Shown here piece by piece: positions 1-11,259 of a stretch of 64,000 nucleotides of DNA (within the stretch, counting starts at the first letter, position 1; each line of letters begins with the position of its first letter). The translations under genes and the position numbers were made by a program. Where the stretch lies: contig JAPFFF010000056.1 of assembly GCA_039105265.1 (NCBI GenBank), forward strand, positions 310,001 to 374,000, written 5' to 3'. Source of the DNA: Tritrichomonas musculus (lineage: Eukaryota; Parabasalia; Tritrichomonadida; Tritrichomonadidae). Below the pieces are notes generated by a model. The model was not told the origin of the DNA. It saw only the letters and a list, made by a program, of their open reading frames with translations, and did not search any database.

Positions 1-963
1 TTAGACCTCAAACCAACAGCAACTGATGAAGAAATTTGTTTAGCAAATCCAGATTACACAAAACCACCATTGACACACAACGACGGAAAGTATTATGTTT
101 GGCAAATTGAGAAAACAGTTGCTAAATCAGCTCTCAGAGTTGTTAATGAATATCATGATGCAAGAGCTCAATTATTGAAAGAAACTTATTCTGCTCAAAC
201 AGCAACATTAACAGTTAATCGAATGACCATCACAGCTTGTAAATCTAATATGCAAGGCTTTGGAGTTTGTGAAGCTACAAGACAAGGAATTGAAGACATT
301 TTAAGACAAGGTTTAATCATTCCTTCACAAAAAGTTGATTATCATGCTTTCCCAATCGCTCCAGCAGCAAACGGAATCAAGTCAACATTGAATATTCCAT
401 TAATCAATGCAACTAATTTATCAATCATGTTTCCAAAGCATCATAATGATTTAACAGTCTTTGAAAATCCAGTTTATCAAAACTGTTTCTTGAATATTGG
501 TGGAAAGAACTTCCCAGACGAAAACGTTTCAACTATTGGTGCACGATTCTTTGAAAATCAATTAACGGCTGGTGATTTAGATGCAATCACTCTTTCATGC
601 ACAAAGGAATTTGAAGACTCAATGACAATGCCAAAGAATGACGCGAACGGAAAGAGATACAAGAATACAATTAGTGATGCAACATCATTTGTTTTCAACA
701 TTCAAACAGAACGAGCAAGCGCAGGATATTGTTATGACGGACTTGATGGAGGTTTCGGAAACGTTCAAATACAAGTCAATGGAATGCCTATCTATACAGG
801 AGATGATGACACATATTACAATGTTGTTGAACCTGATGGAACTATCATCAGACCACCCCCAACACAATTATGGATAACTAGGGACACCTACTTCCATTTA
901 TCTCTTGACGGTTTAGAATATCATGACGACGAATCACCAAAAGGAAGCCAAGCAAATGAATAA
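1..963 (+). CDS. MCP: Major capsid protein (double jelly-roll type), C-terminal part cut by window edge
   Basis: The reading frame is open from base 1, so the visible 320 codons are the C-terminal half. It is about 75% identical over a long stretch to the capsid gene of C (48753-50695) and more distantly similar to that of B (17697-19289). The shared signature is a beta-strand with FPKHHNDLTVFENP followed by a Gly-rich LNIGGKNFP turn, matching the FP...TVF.NP pattern known from Polinton and adintovirus capsid proteins. It would form the icosahedral shell. It lies 88 bp upstream of the integrase on the same strand. The capsid assignment rests on this motif and on neighbours, not on a structure comparison. 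Confidence 0.75.
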   Translation, partial: LDLKPTATDEEICLANPDYTKPPLTHNDGKYYVWQIEKTVAKSALRVVNEYHDARAQLLKETYSAQTATLTVNRMTITACKSNMQGFGVCEATRQGIEDILRQGLIIPSQKVDYHAFPIAPAANGIKSTLNIPLINATNLSIMFPKHHNDLTVFENPVYQNCFLNIGGKNFPDENVSTIGARFFENQLTAGDLDAITLSCTKEFEDSMTMPKNDANGKRYKNTISDATSFVFNIQTERASAGYCYDGLDGGFGNVQIQVNGMPIYTGDDDTYYNVVEPDGTIIRPPPTQLWITRDTYFHLSLDGLEYHDDESPKGSQANE

Positions 964-989
964 ATAAATTGATTTTCATTAAATAATCA

Positions 990-1018
990 TTTTGCTTTGC
1001 AAAAGGGAACAGAGTTCC
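990..1018. repeat. Paired hairpin micro-element between capsid and integrase
   Basis: Two perfect hairpins stand one base apart: TTTTGC-ttt-GCAAAA (990-1004) and GGAAC-aga-GTTCC (1006-1018). The reverse complement of the pair inside the ATPase gene at 39701-39729 has the same order and nearly the same sequence, with stem bases changed in pairs. This one is intergenic; it could also work as a terminator or processing hairpin. Confidence 0.7.
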
Positions 1019-1051
1019 TTCATAAATTAATGCTTTATTTTTGTGATTCAA

Positions 1052-2128
1052 ATGAATGAATCAATCAACTATCCTTTCAAATCTAAATACAAGTACATCA
1101 AAGACACAAGCATTAAAACTGAGCCATATATTCCAGATCACCAATTGAAAACAGTAAAGAAACTATCAAAACCTGACTTTTCATTTGAGCCTCATTGTTG
1201 GGAAATGGATATAATGTTTGCATTAAACAAAGCTTATCTTGTTCTTATCAATGTAAACACCAAATACTTAATTGTTGAACCAATTGATTACAAATCTGTG
1301 TTTTATGTAATCAAAGTAATTGATAAACTAGTCAATAAAAGGAATATCAGAATTGAAACAATTAAATGTGATGGTGAAAAGGCTTTTATATCAAATACAT
1401 TCAAAGACTATTGCAACGGTGAAGAGCTATATCAAACAAACAAACCGTCAATTAAAGTCAAAGCACCAAACAAAATAAAGTTAATCATTGATGATTCACC
1501 TTTCACGAATGCACATAAATGTGTTGATGCCGTAATCAGAACATTACGAAATGCTTTCGGTCAATCACAACAACGAATGACAAACAATGTATTGATACAA
1601 CAAACGGTTGAATGGTACAATAACACTCCTCATTCATCTCTTCGTTTATTGAATCCTTTATACACGTCATTTGACGAAGAAACTGATGAATACCTTGACA
1701 AACGACAATCAAAATACATTTATCTAACACCTCAACAGATGCAAGATGACCGCGACCTTGAATGGCAATACATAAGAGCGAAATCAATGCAATTGAAAGA
1801 GATTCAACAAAAACAACGATTTAAAGGTCTTCTGTCATACAAACCCAAAAATATAATACTCATTCACACCGATTACGGAAAAACAGAAAAGAAACATGAA
1901 AAGCGAAGAAGAGTATTTAATGAACTTGCTGAATTCATTTGTTATGAATCAGGAAACGTTAAATGTAAACTATTAAATCCTTTACGTCAAACTAACAAAA
2001 CACAGAAGAATAAAACAATAATAACTGTCCCAATCATGTACACAAAATATGTTTGTTCATCAATAGATGCTTTGAATGATGATTATAAAGTATTCTTTTT
2101 GACTTATAAAACGCAAAATGAAAGCTAA
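1052..2128 (+). CDS. INT: Retroviral-type (rve/DDE) integrase of element A
   Basis: About 358 residues from the ATG at 1052, preceded by the ATTCAA leader seen at several genes here; an upstream in-frame GTG at 1043 is less likely. The RNase H-like core shows CWEMDIMF with the first Asp near residue 50, INVNTKYLIVEPID, then IKCDGEKAF with the second Asp, and a helix ending in VIRTLRNAFG. A basic C-terminal part (FKGLLSYKPKNIILIHTDYG) looks like the SH3/chromo-like tail of Polinton integrases. It would cut and join the element ends into host DNA. The orthologue in C is interrupted by the MULE. Its stop overlaps the next gene by 11 bp. Confidence 0.85.
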   Translation: MNESINYPFKSKYKYIKDTSIKTEPYIPDHQLKTVKKLSKPDFSFEPHCWEMDIMFALNKAYLVLINVNTKYLIVEPIDYKSVFYVIKVIDKLVNKRNIRIETIKCDGEKAFISNTFKDYCNGEELYQTNKPSIKVKAPNKIKLIIDDSPFTNAHKCVDAVIRTLRNAFGQSQQRMTNNVLIQQTVEWYNNTPHSSLRLLNPLYTSFDEETDEYLDKRQSKYIYLTPQQMQDDRDLEWQYIRAKSMQLKEIQQKQRFKGLLSYKPKNIILIHTDYGKTEKKHEKRRRVFNELAEFICYESGNVKCKLLNPLRQTNKTQKNKTIITVPIMYTKYVCSSIDALNDDYKVFFLTYKTQNES

Positions 2129-2468
2129 ACAACCAATCACAAAACGATACTATCACACACAATCAAAAGATTTTAATCTTCCTGATGATTTCGTTTATAG
2201 TCGCAACAAGAAGTACATTGTTGTTCAGTATTGTGGTGCTGTTGTCAATCAACATATTGTCGGTGATTTGATGGTTCATTCAGATATAGTTGAATTCATG
2301 CCTTTCTGCGACCATTTCATTATGCTTGCTAACAGAAGACAAACGAAATATCGAAAATATGAATGTCTGAACAACACAAAAAAAGAGTATCATTTATGGT
2401 TCACAGACATGAAAGGAAACATTATTGAACCTGAATCATTTATATTCAGTTGTCTTTTGATTTATTAA
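2118..2468 (+). CDS. Small conserved protein, possible penton-type minor capsid
   Basis: 116 residues, overlapping the integrase end by 11 bp. The orthologue in C (43153-43482) keeps the same place after the integrase and is about 55% identical, with conserved blocks YIVVQY.GA, GDLMVHS, FIMLANRRQTKYRKY and a C-terminal SCLLIY. The strand-rich pattern ending in W-F-T-D-x-x-G-x-x-I followed by a hydrophobic strand resembles the last strands of single jelly-roll penton proteins of Polintons. That is inference from pattern only; the protein is short for a complete penton. It was chosen as real because of conservation and gene order. Confidence 0.6.
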   Translation: MKAKQPITKRYYHTQSKDFNLPDDFVYSRNKKYIVVQYCGAVVNQHIVGDLMVHSDIVEFMPFCDHFIMLANRRQTKYRKYECLNNTKKEYHLWFTDMKGNIIEPESFIFSCLLIY

Positions 2469-2480
2469 TGACTATTCAAA

Positions 2481-3608
2481 ATGAATTCTCATGTATTTTA
2501 TTTAAATCCGAATCAATTGGCTGATATGAGCAATTATAAAATTAATGGTGTAGCACCGATTGCATTTGCTATGATTACGACTACTGAATCAAGGTCAATT
2601 TATATTTTTCCATCAACTTTTACATTTCCGAGGCAAGTTCAAAGTATTTATAAAGGTACAACATTAACGACTAGACCTGCATGGATGTTATATTTAATTG
2701 GTGATGGAATTTATAGTCCGTCATACATATTTATACGAAAGATACTACCAGGATTTCAAGAACCTGTATTTGTATTATTAAATGATAACACACCTAAAGA
2801 TATAACAAATTATTATGTAGAATATGATGGTGAAGCTTACTTTAATAGAGTAAATTTCGCTTTTACTTATGAGGTATTCATGAATGCATTTAATAATATA
2901 ATTACTGCAGCTGATACAGGTTATAATCCTAATGCAAATAAAACATATATATCATTCACCGTTTATGATAATCCAAACTTAATACCGATAATTGATTTCT
3001 ATGATAACACAGAACCAGGTTCTGACACCAATGATATTAGAATACAAACAATGAACGATTTAAATCAAAATACGAATTATAAACCGAAGAAACCTGCACA
3101 TTTAGGTTTTCGAAATGATACTATATTCACTGAATATCCTATATTCAAACCAAATATAAAACCCGATAACGAAACAACAGCAAATGAAACAACAGAAAAT
3201 ATTAAATCATTAACTCCCAATCCACCAAGAAAGCATAAATCAAAAGAAAATGATAACAAAGTTCATTTTTCAGCATCAGCCATAAGTACAAAACCAAATT
3301 ATCCAACAAGCTATGAACCTATGGAAATTGAAGACGATTGGCATGTAAGAAATCAAAATCAATCACAAGGCTTTGATTTTGAAACACCAAATCCTAATAA
3401 GACATCAAATTATTATGAACGACAACAAAACATAAATAATAATAATAATACTTTTGAAGACTTGTCAAGTGAAGAAGAATATAATCAGCAAGACCAGAAG
3501 CAACAACCACAATCAACAAAACGTTATAGTTTTAGAATCGTTTCAGACCCAAATGACAAAAATAATAATAATAATAATAACAATAATGGAGGTTTTGATT
3601 TAAATTAA
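2481..3608 (+). CDS. Structural protein of unknown role with disordered Asn/Gln-rich tail
   Basis: 375 residues starting 12 bp after the previous gene at an ATTCAAA-ATG. The N-terminal half (about residues 1-190) looks globular and beta-rich. The C-terminal half is rich in Asn, Gln and Pro and ends in a run of ten Asn encoded by an AAT microsatellite near 3560-3590. The positional counterpart in C (41618-43171) follows the same small gene and has the same plan: globular N-terminus and long disordered tail. The conserved place beside capsid genes suggests a virion protein; no named family was recognised. Confidence 0.6.
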   Translation: MNSHVFYLNPNQLADMSNYKINGVAPIAFAMITTTESRSIYIFPSTFTFPRQVQSIYKGTTLTTRPAWMLYLIGDGIYSPSYIFIRKILPGFQEPVFVLLNDNTPKDITNYYVEYDGEAYFNRVNFAFTYEVFMNAFNNIITAADTGYNPNANKTYISFTVYDNPNLIPIIDFYDNTEPGSDTNDIRIQTMNDLNQNTNYKPKKPAHLGFRNDTIFTEYPIFKPNIKPDNETTANETTENIKSLTPNPPRKHKSKENDNKVHFSASAISTKPNYPTSYEPMEIEDDWHVRNQNQSQGFDFETPNPNKTSNYYERQQNINNNNNTFEDLSSEEEYNQQDQKQQPQSTKRYSFRIVSDPNDKNNNNNNNNNGGFDLN

Positions 3609-5903
3609 TTATTCATTATTCATTCTTTGATGTAATGGTTTAAGATTAACAGCAAAATTATCATATTTATTTTTGTTCTGCAATTTACTTTCTTTGAGTT
3701 GTGCTTTGAATGCTGTGTATCCACAATTTGGATATATATCTCTTTCTATTGCTGCGGTGATTCGTTTAATGAAATTATCTTTAACATTCTTAATATCTTC
3801 TGGTGCTGCTTCTTTAATTCCTTCTGCATTTCGTTTCAACCTGTTATATCCTTCTTGCTTACTTACATCAACATTGAAACCAACACCAAAGACAACATAA
3901 TCAATGTAATGCATTAATTCAGTAAATTGTTTACCCCAATTACTTGCTTCAACCTTTAATTCTCCTGATGTGATATCAATAGCTTTATCAATAATCTTCT
4001 CAACATATGATTGAACATTCTTTCCTAATACTGAAACATATTCTTTATTGTTCTGTTGTTTCCAATATGACCATTGTTCATATGTTAATATCTTTCCATT
4101 GAACTTATTGTCTTGAATTAGTTCTTTGAAAGGAGCATCAAAGAGATAAGCAAATAACATATTTGATACAGCAAGGTAATTGATGAGTTTCTTCAAAGGA
4201 GATAATACAAAGAATTGTTCGTCATTCCAATACACTTTCCAGACTTTAGAAAAGATTGATGACCAATAAGAACTTGGTGTAATACGTTTGCTGACTCTTG
4301 CTTTTCCCAGACCCATAGGACCGTAATAATTTTCTAGCTCTTGCATTTCTTTTCCCTTTGTTAATTTGTATTGACCAGCATCCCAATCAATTTTCTTGAT
4401 ATCTTTATCAAATAATGATTGAATCCATTTATTGAACGGCATTTCTTTTCTTTCTTGTTTTGTTTTAATAACAGATTTCCAAACTTTCTTGTAAGGAGAA
4501 GCAAATACAAGCTTGTAGCCGTTAATGATTGAAGGATTACCGTTCCTATCAATTAAAACAACATCATCAACTTTATCACCGTTCAAGTCTGTTATTGAGT
4601 TTCCTAACGGGTCTTTGGCATTTTCTGGTAATAAACGATATCTTGGTTTACCGTCTTTATCAACTGAATTCTTACAGTATTCAATAGCTGTATCACGACA
4701 AGCTGCATTCGGAATGTATTTGATTCTGAAGTTTCCGTTAATAATCATATCAATAAATTTATCTCTGTAATAGGATATATTACCACCGACACGAGGTATT
4801 TCAAGCTTGTCAAATGAATCCTTTAATGTTGAGTTAACATGTGGCATATCTTTATTATCACGTCGTCCACGAGTATTCTTTGAGGGTTGCTTTGCATTTC
4901 TTATTAATTCATCAAGTATTTCATCATCTGCTTTGTTATCTTCTGCATATCCTTTGTATTTCCTTGCAAAAGGTGATTTAATTTCTTGTGCTTCTTCTTC
5001 ATTATCAACATATCTGTATGGTTGTTTTGCAGGTGTTCTTGTATATCTGTATGCTTCGGTTGCTGCTTCATTATCATCGCGCCAATCATCTAATTCATCA
5101 TCATATAATGATTGAAGAGGTCCGTTATTATTGTTGTTGTCGTCTGCCATTTTATTAGTTGAAAAATTATTTTTATTGTGTTCCTTTGATGGTTCAATAA
5201 AAGAATCAGATAAATCATCGTTTTTCAATATTAATGACTCAGAATCTGATTCGCTTAATGTTATATTAAGTAATGAATCTTCACTGTCTTTAGGCAATTG
5301 TATTGTCGAGTCATTTTCATCAGAATCACTCGGAGTTATGCGTTTTCTTCTTGGTGTTCTTCGTTTATTAGTATCAAGTGTTGGTTCATGTATGCTTGTT
5401 CTCTTTCTTCTTCCTTTGGTGGTTTGTGGTGTTTGACTCTTTCTCGGTGGTTTGATGGGTGATGAACGAAAACCATCAGAACTATAATTCAAATCATCGT
5501 TGACAACAATATTGAAGTAATTGATAATTGTATCAAGGCTTTTTTTATCTGTTGTGTACTCTCTTAAACTAAGGAATTGATTACCTTTGCTTTTAATACC
5601 TGCATTGATTTTGTTTATCAATGAAACAAATCGACGAAACTTGACTTTCATTTCACGAATCTTTCCCACACTTCTTCCTGTATATTCATTGTTTTGTATT
5701 TGATACAACAAATTAATTAAATCATTGGGGTGTTCTAGTTTGTATGTACTGAGAAACGTGTTCTTAAAATAATCTATCGGGTCCTCTAGTTCTTCATCAT
5801 CATCAGGTTTAGATACCTCACTATCAAATATAGTTTCATCATCAATATTACTTAAATCTAATTCAAAGCTATCAGATGAATTATTTTTATCTTGTTTTGA
5901 CAT
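3609..5903 (-). CDS. Large conserved Polinton protein of unknown role
   Basis: 764 residues read leftward. The first 380 residues are acidic, Ser-rich and low-complexity with Arg/Lys patches (KPPRKSQ, GRRKR, RRTPRRK). The second half is globular and predicted alpha-rich. Parts of the same family appear in D (54496-55977) and C (41091-41621), with matching blocks such as SYYRDKFIDMIINGN and FNGKILTYEQW. It stands head to head with the fibre gene, 22 bp apart, an arrangement kept in D. The basic and acidic disordered N-terminus followed by a helical domain would suit a DNA- or core-binding protein, but function is unknown. Confidence 0.65.
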   Translation of the reverse strand: MSKQDKNNSSDSFELDLSNIDDETIFDSEVSKPDDDEELEDPIDYFKNTFLSTYKLEHPNDLINLLYQIQNNEYTGRSVGKIREMKVKFRRFVSLINKINAGIKSKGNQFLSLREYTTDKKSLDTIINYFNIVVNDDLNYSSDGFRSSPIKPPRKSQTPQTTKGRRKRTSIHEPTLDTNKRRTPRRKRITPSDSDENDSTIQLPKDSEDSLLNITLSESDSESLILKNDDLSDSFIEPSKEHNKNNFSTNKMADDNNNNNGPLQSLYDDELDDWRDDNEAATEAYRYTRTPAKQPYRYVDNEEEAQEIKSPFARKYKGYAEDNKADDEILDELIRNAKQPSKNTRGRRDNKDMPHVNSTLKDSFDKLEIPRVGGNISYYRDKFIDMIINGNFRIKYIPNAACRDTAIEYCKNSVDKDGKPRYRLLPENAKDPLGNSITDLNGDKVDDVVLIDRNGNPSIINGYKLVFASPYKKVWKSVIKTKQERKEMPFNKWIQSLFDKDIKKIDWDAGQYKLTKGKEMQELENYYGPMGLGKARVSKRITPSSYWSSIFSKVWKVYWNDEQFFVLSPLKKLINYLAVSNMLFAYLFDAPFKELIQDNKFNGKILTYEQWSYWKQQNNKEYVSVLGKNVQSYVEKIIDKAIDITSGELKVEASNWGKQFTELMHYIDYVVFGVGFNVDVSKQEGYNRLKRNAEGIKEAAPEDIKNVKDNFIKRITAAIERDIYPNCGYTAFKAQLKESKLQNKNKYDNFAVNLKPLHQRMNNE

Positions 5904-5925
5904 TGTTTAGTTTCTAATAAATTGA
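5904..5925. promoter_or_regulatory. Very short divergent promoter region
   Basis: Only 22 bp separate the start codons of the 764-residue gene (minus) and the fibre gene (plus). Element D keeps the same pair with 14 bp between starts (55978-55991). Any promoter must lie in this gap or inside the opposite coding region; no TATA box fits. Confidence 0.5.
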
Positions 5926-8103
5926 ATGTTTACGATTGAGCAGAGCGGACACATAACAAAAACAAATACTATTGACGGATTGATTAACGAATACATTAAA
6001 AGATATGTCGATAATTATGTTATCAAAGGTGATACATCGAACGGAAACGTAGGGATTTCAAACGGAAATGGAATCACTAAAGAACAATTGAATGAAGCTG
6101 TTAACGGATTGCGTGATTATGTCATCAACAATTACGCTTTATCAACTGATATACCTGATGACTTGATTAATGAAGAATCGTTGACGACAAAAATAAATGA
6201 AGCATTAAAAGGATATGCACTGAAGAGTGATATACCTGAACCTGTTGATTTGACACCGTATTATACAAGCGCACAAGCTGATGAGAAGTTTGTTGATGAG
6301 GATGAATTGGCTTATGAATTAGATAAGTATGAAACGAAAACAGTCGCTGAAGGTAAATATGCTTTGAAGAGCGATTTAACAAACAACAATAATATTGAAA
6401 TACTTACATATGAAAAAGAATATAATAAAGATGCTCCAACATTTCTTCAACATATAGGCGAAATTGCTAATGATAACAATTTATTATCGGCTAATTTATG
6501 TTTGTATGTTCTTTCTGATTTTTTTGAGTATACCAAGGATAATAAATTGATTGTTAAAACAGCAACAGTTGATAATGATGATGTTGAAAAATTTCTACAT
6601 AATATATATATTCGTTCTTTTGATAAAAACGTATTATCAGCTAAATTAACAAGAGAATTTGTGTATAAATATGTAGAGCATGTTATGACCAATAAAACAG
6701 ATATACCAACAGATTTGGTCAATGAATCAACATTGAATGAAACACTGAAAGGATATGCAATGAAGACAGATATTCCGGAAGTACTCAAAAATAGTGAGTT
6801 GCAATTGAACATAAAAGAACTATTACCCGACGAAATGTTTCAGAAATTGATGGCTGAAGATGATAAACCATTATCAGCTCAAGCATCAATGTGTTTAACA
6901 AGTATAGCAGTTAATGAAGGTTTTCAATCGGCTTTGGATGATTGTGCCGAACGATATGTTCCAAAAGATGATTTGAAGAATTACATCACGAGAGATAATT
7001 TGAATGTATCAACTGAATACACAATTGAAATCAAGACATATATGTTTCCTAATATAGGTCCAGTACCAGAAGAATATGAAGAAAACGGAATGGATACATC
7101 TCACGTTTTACCGTTCAAAGAAGGAACACATTTGGTTGGTTATAAATTAGACAATAGTAGTAATATATTCCATTTTGATATCAGATTCAAGACAAATGAA
7201 TTATATACTGATGATGAATATAACGTTAAACAACATGAAGCTGAAGGATTTGAAAGTGAAGGGGAGTATTTTGAATTAGTGTGGGATGAATTTACTGGAG
7301 CAATTTATGATAAATATCAATACCTTCCGATAACAATAACATTAGCAGAAACAAATGATGAATTAGCTTTGAAGAGTGAAATTCCTGAACCTGTTGACTT
7401 GACACCGTATTATACAAGCGCACAAGCTGATGAGAAGTTCGTCGATGAGGATGAATTGGCTTATGAATTGGATAAGTATGAAACGAAAACAGTTGCAGAA
7501 GGAAAATATGCAATGAAGAGTGAAATCCCAGAAATTATTGAGGGTCAAACAACAATTCAATTCGAAATCGTCAATAATACAATTCCTGATTTGGATTACA
7601 ACACATATCATGAACTGATTGAGCAATACGGGTTGGATATTGTTTCATCAAACAGTTTTTATACAGGTCATTATGTTCATGTAGACTATTCGTACAATGA
7701 CGATGATGACGAACAACCCTCTCAGATAATGCGTATCGAAGGAAGTGATTCAAGTATTTGGTTTTTGTATGACAGCCATGAATTAATCAATCCAGGAACT
7801 GGCGATACACCAGAAGTTTTATCGTGTTCAATTACCAAAACTATCGAACCAACAGACAGAAACGCTTATTCAGCTAGATATGTGTCGAATACTTATGCAT
7901 TGAAGACGGATATACCAGAACCAGTTGACTTGACACCGTATTATACTAGTGCACAAGCTGATGAGAAGTTTGTTGATGAAGATGAATTAGCTTATGAATT
8001 AGATAAGTATGCATTGAAAACAGATATACCAACAATTCCAACAGATATACCAACAATTCTGACTTTATTAAAGTTCTCTGAATTCATACCGTCATATCCG
8101 TAA
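5926..8103 (+). CDS. Fibre-like repetitive surface protein (element A)
   Basis: 725 residues starting MFTIEQSG, the same start as the 1051-residue gene of D. It contains three near-identical copies of a 45-residue unit with LTPYYTSAQADEKFVDEDEL (DNA about 6236-6375, 7385-7520, 7916-8030), joined by heptad-like linkers of the YALKSDIPE type. Between them is a beta domain with GTHLVGYKL...LAE that also occurs in the 1190-residue gene of B. Alternating coiled-coil linkers and beta modules resemble viral and phage tail fibres; a role in host contact is inference. It runs convergently towards the polymerase gene. Confidence 0.6.
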   Translation: MFTIEQSGHITKTNTIDGLINEYIKRYVDNYVIKGDTSNGNVGISNGNGITKEQLNEAVNGLRDYVINNYALSTDIPDDLINEESLTTKINEALKGYALKSDIPEPVDLTPYYTSAQADEKFVDEDELAYELDKYETKTVAEGKYALKSDLTNNNNIEILTYEKEYNKDAPTFLQHIGEIANDNNLLSANLCLYVLSDFFEYTKDNKLIVKTATVDNDDVEKFLHNIYIRSFDKNVLSAKLTREFVYKYVEHVMTNKTDIPTDLVNESTLNETLKGYAMKTDIPEVLKNSELQLNIKELLPDEMFQKLMAEDDKPLSAQASMCLTSIAVNEGFQSALDDCAERYVPKDDLKNYITRDNLNVSTEYTIEIKTYMFPNIGPVPEEYEENGMDTSHVLPFKEGTHLVGYKLDNSSNIFHFDIRFKTNELYTDDEYNVKQHEAEGFESEGEYFELVWDEFTGAIYDKYQYLPITITLAETNDELALKSEIPEPVDLTPYYTSAQADEKFVDEDELAYELDKYETKTVAEGKYAMKSEIPEIIEGQTTIQFEIVNNTIPDLDYNTYHELIEQYGLDIVSSNSFYTGHYVHVDYSYNDDDDEQPSQIMRIEGSDSSIWFLYDSHELINPGTGDTPEVLSCSITKTIEPTDRNAYSARYVSNTYALKTDIPEPVDLTPYYTSAQADEKFVDEDELAYELDKYALKTDIPTIPTDIPTILTLLKFSEFIPSYP
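6236..8030 (+). repeat. Three dispersed ~137-bp coding repeats in the fibre gene
   Basis: Copies lie at about 6236-6375, 7385-7520 and 7916-8030 and are almost identical at DNA level, including synonymous sites. That points to recent duplication or gene conversion within the gene. Each encodes the LTPYYTSAQADEKF unit and its linker. Confidence 0.75.
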
Positions 8104-11100
8104 GATCCGTTCATACTAATCTTGTAAAACTTTTCGTTCCCGTGTGCCTTTCCTGACAATATATCTTGACGCTTCTTCATAAACTCACAAACAAATTGAT
8201 TGAATCCGTCATGAGCTTCATATAAACTTAAGCTCTTAATGTCATCAACAATAAGTCCGTGGTCGATTAAAAACCATAAAAGGTAATTCGAGAACGTCAT
8301 AAATGTTCCGCATGTATCAAGCAACATTGTCAGCTTTCTTGTTTCTTTATCGGCTGAATTCAGTTTATTGTCTTTCATATATTTGTACATATAACTTCCG
8401 ATTGTTTGTTCATCATTCATTATATTGATATTTCTAAACACAGGGGGAAAGTTAATCAAATCATTGATTTTATTCTTTGGACATCTCAATTTGACTTCAG
8501 CTTTGAATATAAACTCAGGGTTTGCATCAAATCGTTTCTTTGATTGAATGATATTCATTGCAGCATTGAACACCTTTTCATTCTTGTTTCCATCTTCATC
8601 ATAAACATCAAATCGTTTTATAAATGAACCAGGCATGAAATGTATTTGATTTATTGATGATTTCATAATCATTCTTCGGGTTGAAATCTTTGTAAGCAAG
8701 AGCATATTTGATACATGAAGCATTCTTTGATAACGAAAGATTGCTAATCAAATCAACTTTATATTCAGCATTCATTTGAATAAGGTTGTCAATAGGATTA
8801 ATCATCATTTCAACATCATTGTCATTGTATGATAACAGGTAATCCCAACGTGTTGGAAACCTCTTTGAATCAATCAAATACTCTTCATAATCAGCTTTTG
8901 TTAATGGATTCTTTTGATTGAGATAACTGTAGAAGTCTTCATATTTGAATGGTTCATTCTTTGATAACACTTCATTATAATTTTCATTGTTGATTGCTTC
9001 ATAAGGAAATACACCTTTCGAACTGTTAGATATACCGCCAAAATCAATGCCAAACTGTTTGAGTGTTCCTCCAGCAACAAATGCTTGTGCGTCAATGAAT
9101 CGTAATCGAATGGGATACTTTGATGATTTCAATATGAATTGTTTCAATGATGTAGCAGTTCCAATCATTCCACTATCGATAGACCAATGATTTTTAATCA
9201 ATTGCTCTTTGAATAAGTTTGAATCAAATCGTGATGAATTAAAACCGAATACTGTTATTGTTTTCAATGATGAATCTATTTTATTGAGTTCTTCTTCCGA
9301 TTTATCTTTAATAAAGCTCTTCAAATGATTCAATTTATCAACATACACATCACAGCCAACAACAAATAACCAGTCAATCCATTTGGCAATGAATTCATTT
9401 GTTCGTATGTCAAAGTTCTTTGTTATCAAACCTTTATCAAGTTTCACACATGATGAAACACTCAAAGGAATCAATCGAGAATTGATAACTGATTTATCAC
9501 TGACTTTCTTTTCAATCTTTTGCTCCATTGTTTCAAAATCATAAGTGATATAATGAATTGTTGGCTTCCATTCAAGCTCATATGAAAGACAATACAAATA
9601 AACAGGATTGTTTAAGATATGCGGGCAGTACGGTAAAGCTTCTCGTGAAGGTATGAAATCCTTTTTGAATTTACCTCCTAGCTTCTCACATTTATCTACA
9701 TGTCTGTTGAATCTGTCAATATTGTTATTTCCTTTGTGAATGTATGAACCACAATGAGGACAAATATGAATATTTGTTAATGCTTCAGCGTTGATGATGT
9801 ACATTATGTGAAGTATCTTATCCTTTGAATACAACAGGGCTGAAAACGTTTTGTTTGATTCGTCTATGTTATGCCATTGTTCTTGAATATCATAAATATG
9901 TTTCTCTTTGTCATATTCATAGATGTTGACATTGATGTTATGATTCTTGGCTGATTCCTTCATTTCTTCAATCGTGATACCTTTGAACGAATTGATGATT
10001 TGATTTGCTTCTTTTGTAGGTTTAGTTGAATAAGTTATTCCGTGGTCTTCACATAATATTTTCTTTGCTGCTTTGGTTCTGTTAGCTGTATTATATTTTG
10101 TTTTCTTTTCATCTTTGTTTTGATTTGTTAGTTCAGGAAACAAACAACAAGCAAGGAAACGATACCAACACAAACAATCATCAACGTTATCAATAATGAT
10201 ATATTTATTTTTGCCAAACAATTCTGAAACTTCATCAATCTTTCCTGTTATCTTAACTACACGAGAGATTGTAAATGAAACAGACCAAACGATACATAAT
10301 TTAATGTTTGAAGCCGTGGTTTCATATTCATGAATCTTTGATTCAATATACAGTTTAATTTTATCAATATCTTTATTCTCTCTAACAATTATCGGAATTG
10401 ATGATTTATAATTCTTCCAATTAATATCACTTGCCTCATATGTATATCTTTCACTTTCATTCTTTGGTGGTATCTCAAATATACCAGTCAATTGAAAATA
10501 TATTTTGAACGGTTTCACTTCTTGTTTAAATACTGTTTCAGTTAAATATTCATTGATGTCTTCAATTGATGAAACACCGTTTTTGTAATATATTTTAATC
10601 AGTTCTTTACTGTCTTCATCTAATCGTTCAACCTTTTCACTATCATTTGGGAATTGGTCAATGAAATGACTACATGCTTCAACTGCTTCATCAAAGTTCT
10701 CAGGTTCGTTGATTATGAAATATGAATCATGTTTTGAATGAACACCTTTATAGCTAAACTTTTTGAGATATTCAATTAATTCAGCATTTTCATTGTTAAA
10801 TCGAATGTCTTCATATCGTTGAGGCTGTTTGTTTGTCTTTGGTGGTAATGGTCTCAATAATACATTTTCAGATTTAATTAATTGAAGAGCTTTGTTGAGT
10901 GCATCATGAGCTATTTTAATGTTGTCCTCGATTTGTTTTTGTTTTTGTTGTTGTTCATCATTTTGTTCTTCTTCTTCAAATTGTTCCTCTTCCTCCTCTT
11001 CTTCTTGTTCTTCTGCTTCTCTTTTCATTCTATTAACGAAATCTAATATTGATATGTCATCTATTCTATTACCTTCATGTTCTCTAAAGCCAAATGAAGT

Positions 11101-11259
11101 TAGATAATTTTCTAAGATTGACTTGAAATGTTTTACATCATAATCACTAGGTTTAGATGTTGACAAACGAGGTTTTAATTGAAGTTCATTATTGATATAC
11201 CTGATTTGTTCAATAACAAATGATTTGGTATCTTTTCTATAGTAATAACGAGAACTCAT
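8060..11259 (-). pseudogene. polB: Protein-primed type B DNA polymerase of element A, broken
   Basis: The gene reads leftward from 11259. Parts recognisable in order: an acidic Glu/Gln-rich region; a segment with DDCLCWYRFLACC that resembles the Cys-box of OTU-like proteases; a zinc-finger CPHCG...H-x4-C; exonuclease motifs YDFETM, FGFNSSRFDSN and YNDNDVEMM; and a palm-side block NGSYGYDGMNS. It is closely related to the polymerase of D (59588-62341) and distantly to that of B (22745-25975). It would replicate the element from its ends with a protein primer. It is judged broken. Its start is divergent from the 116-residue gene at 11352. Confidence 0.8.
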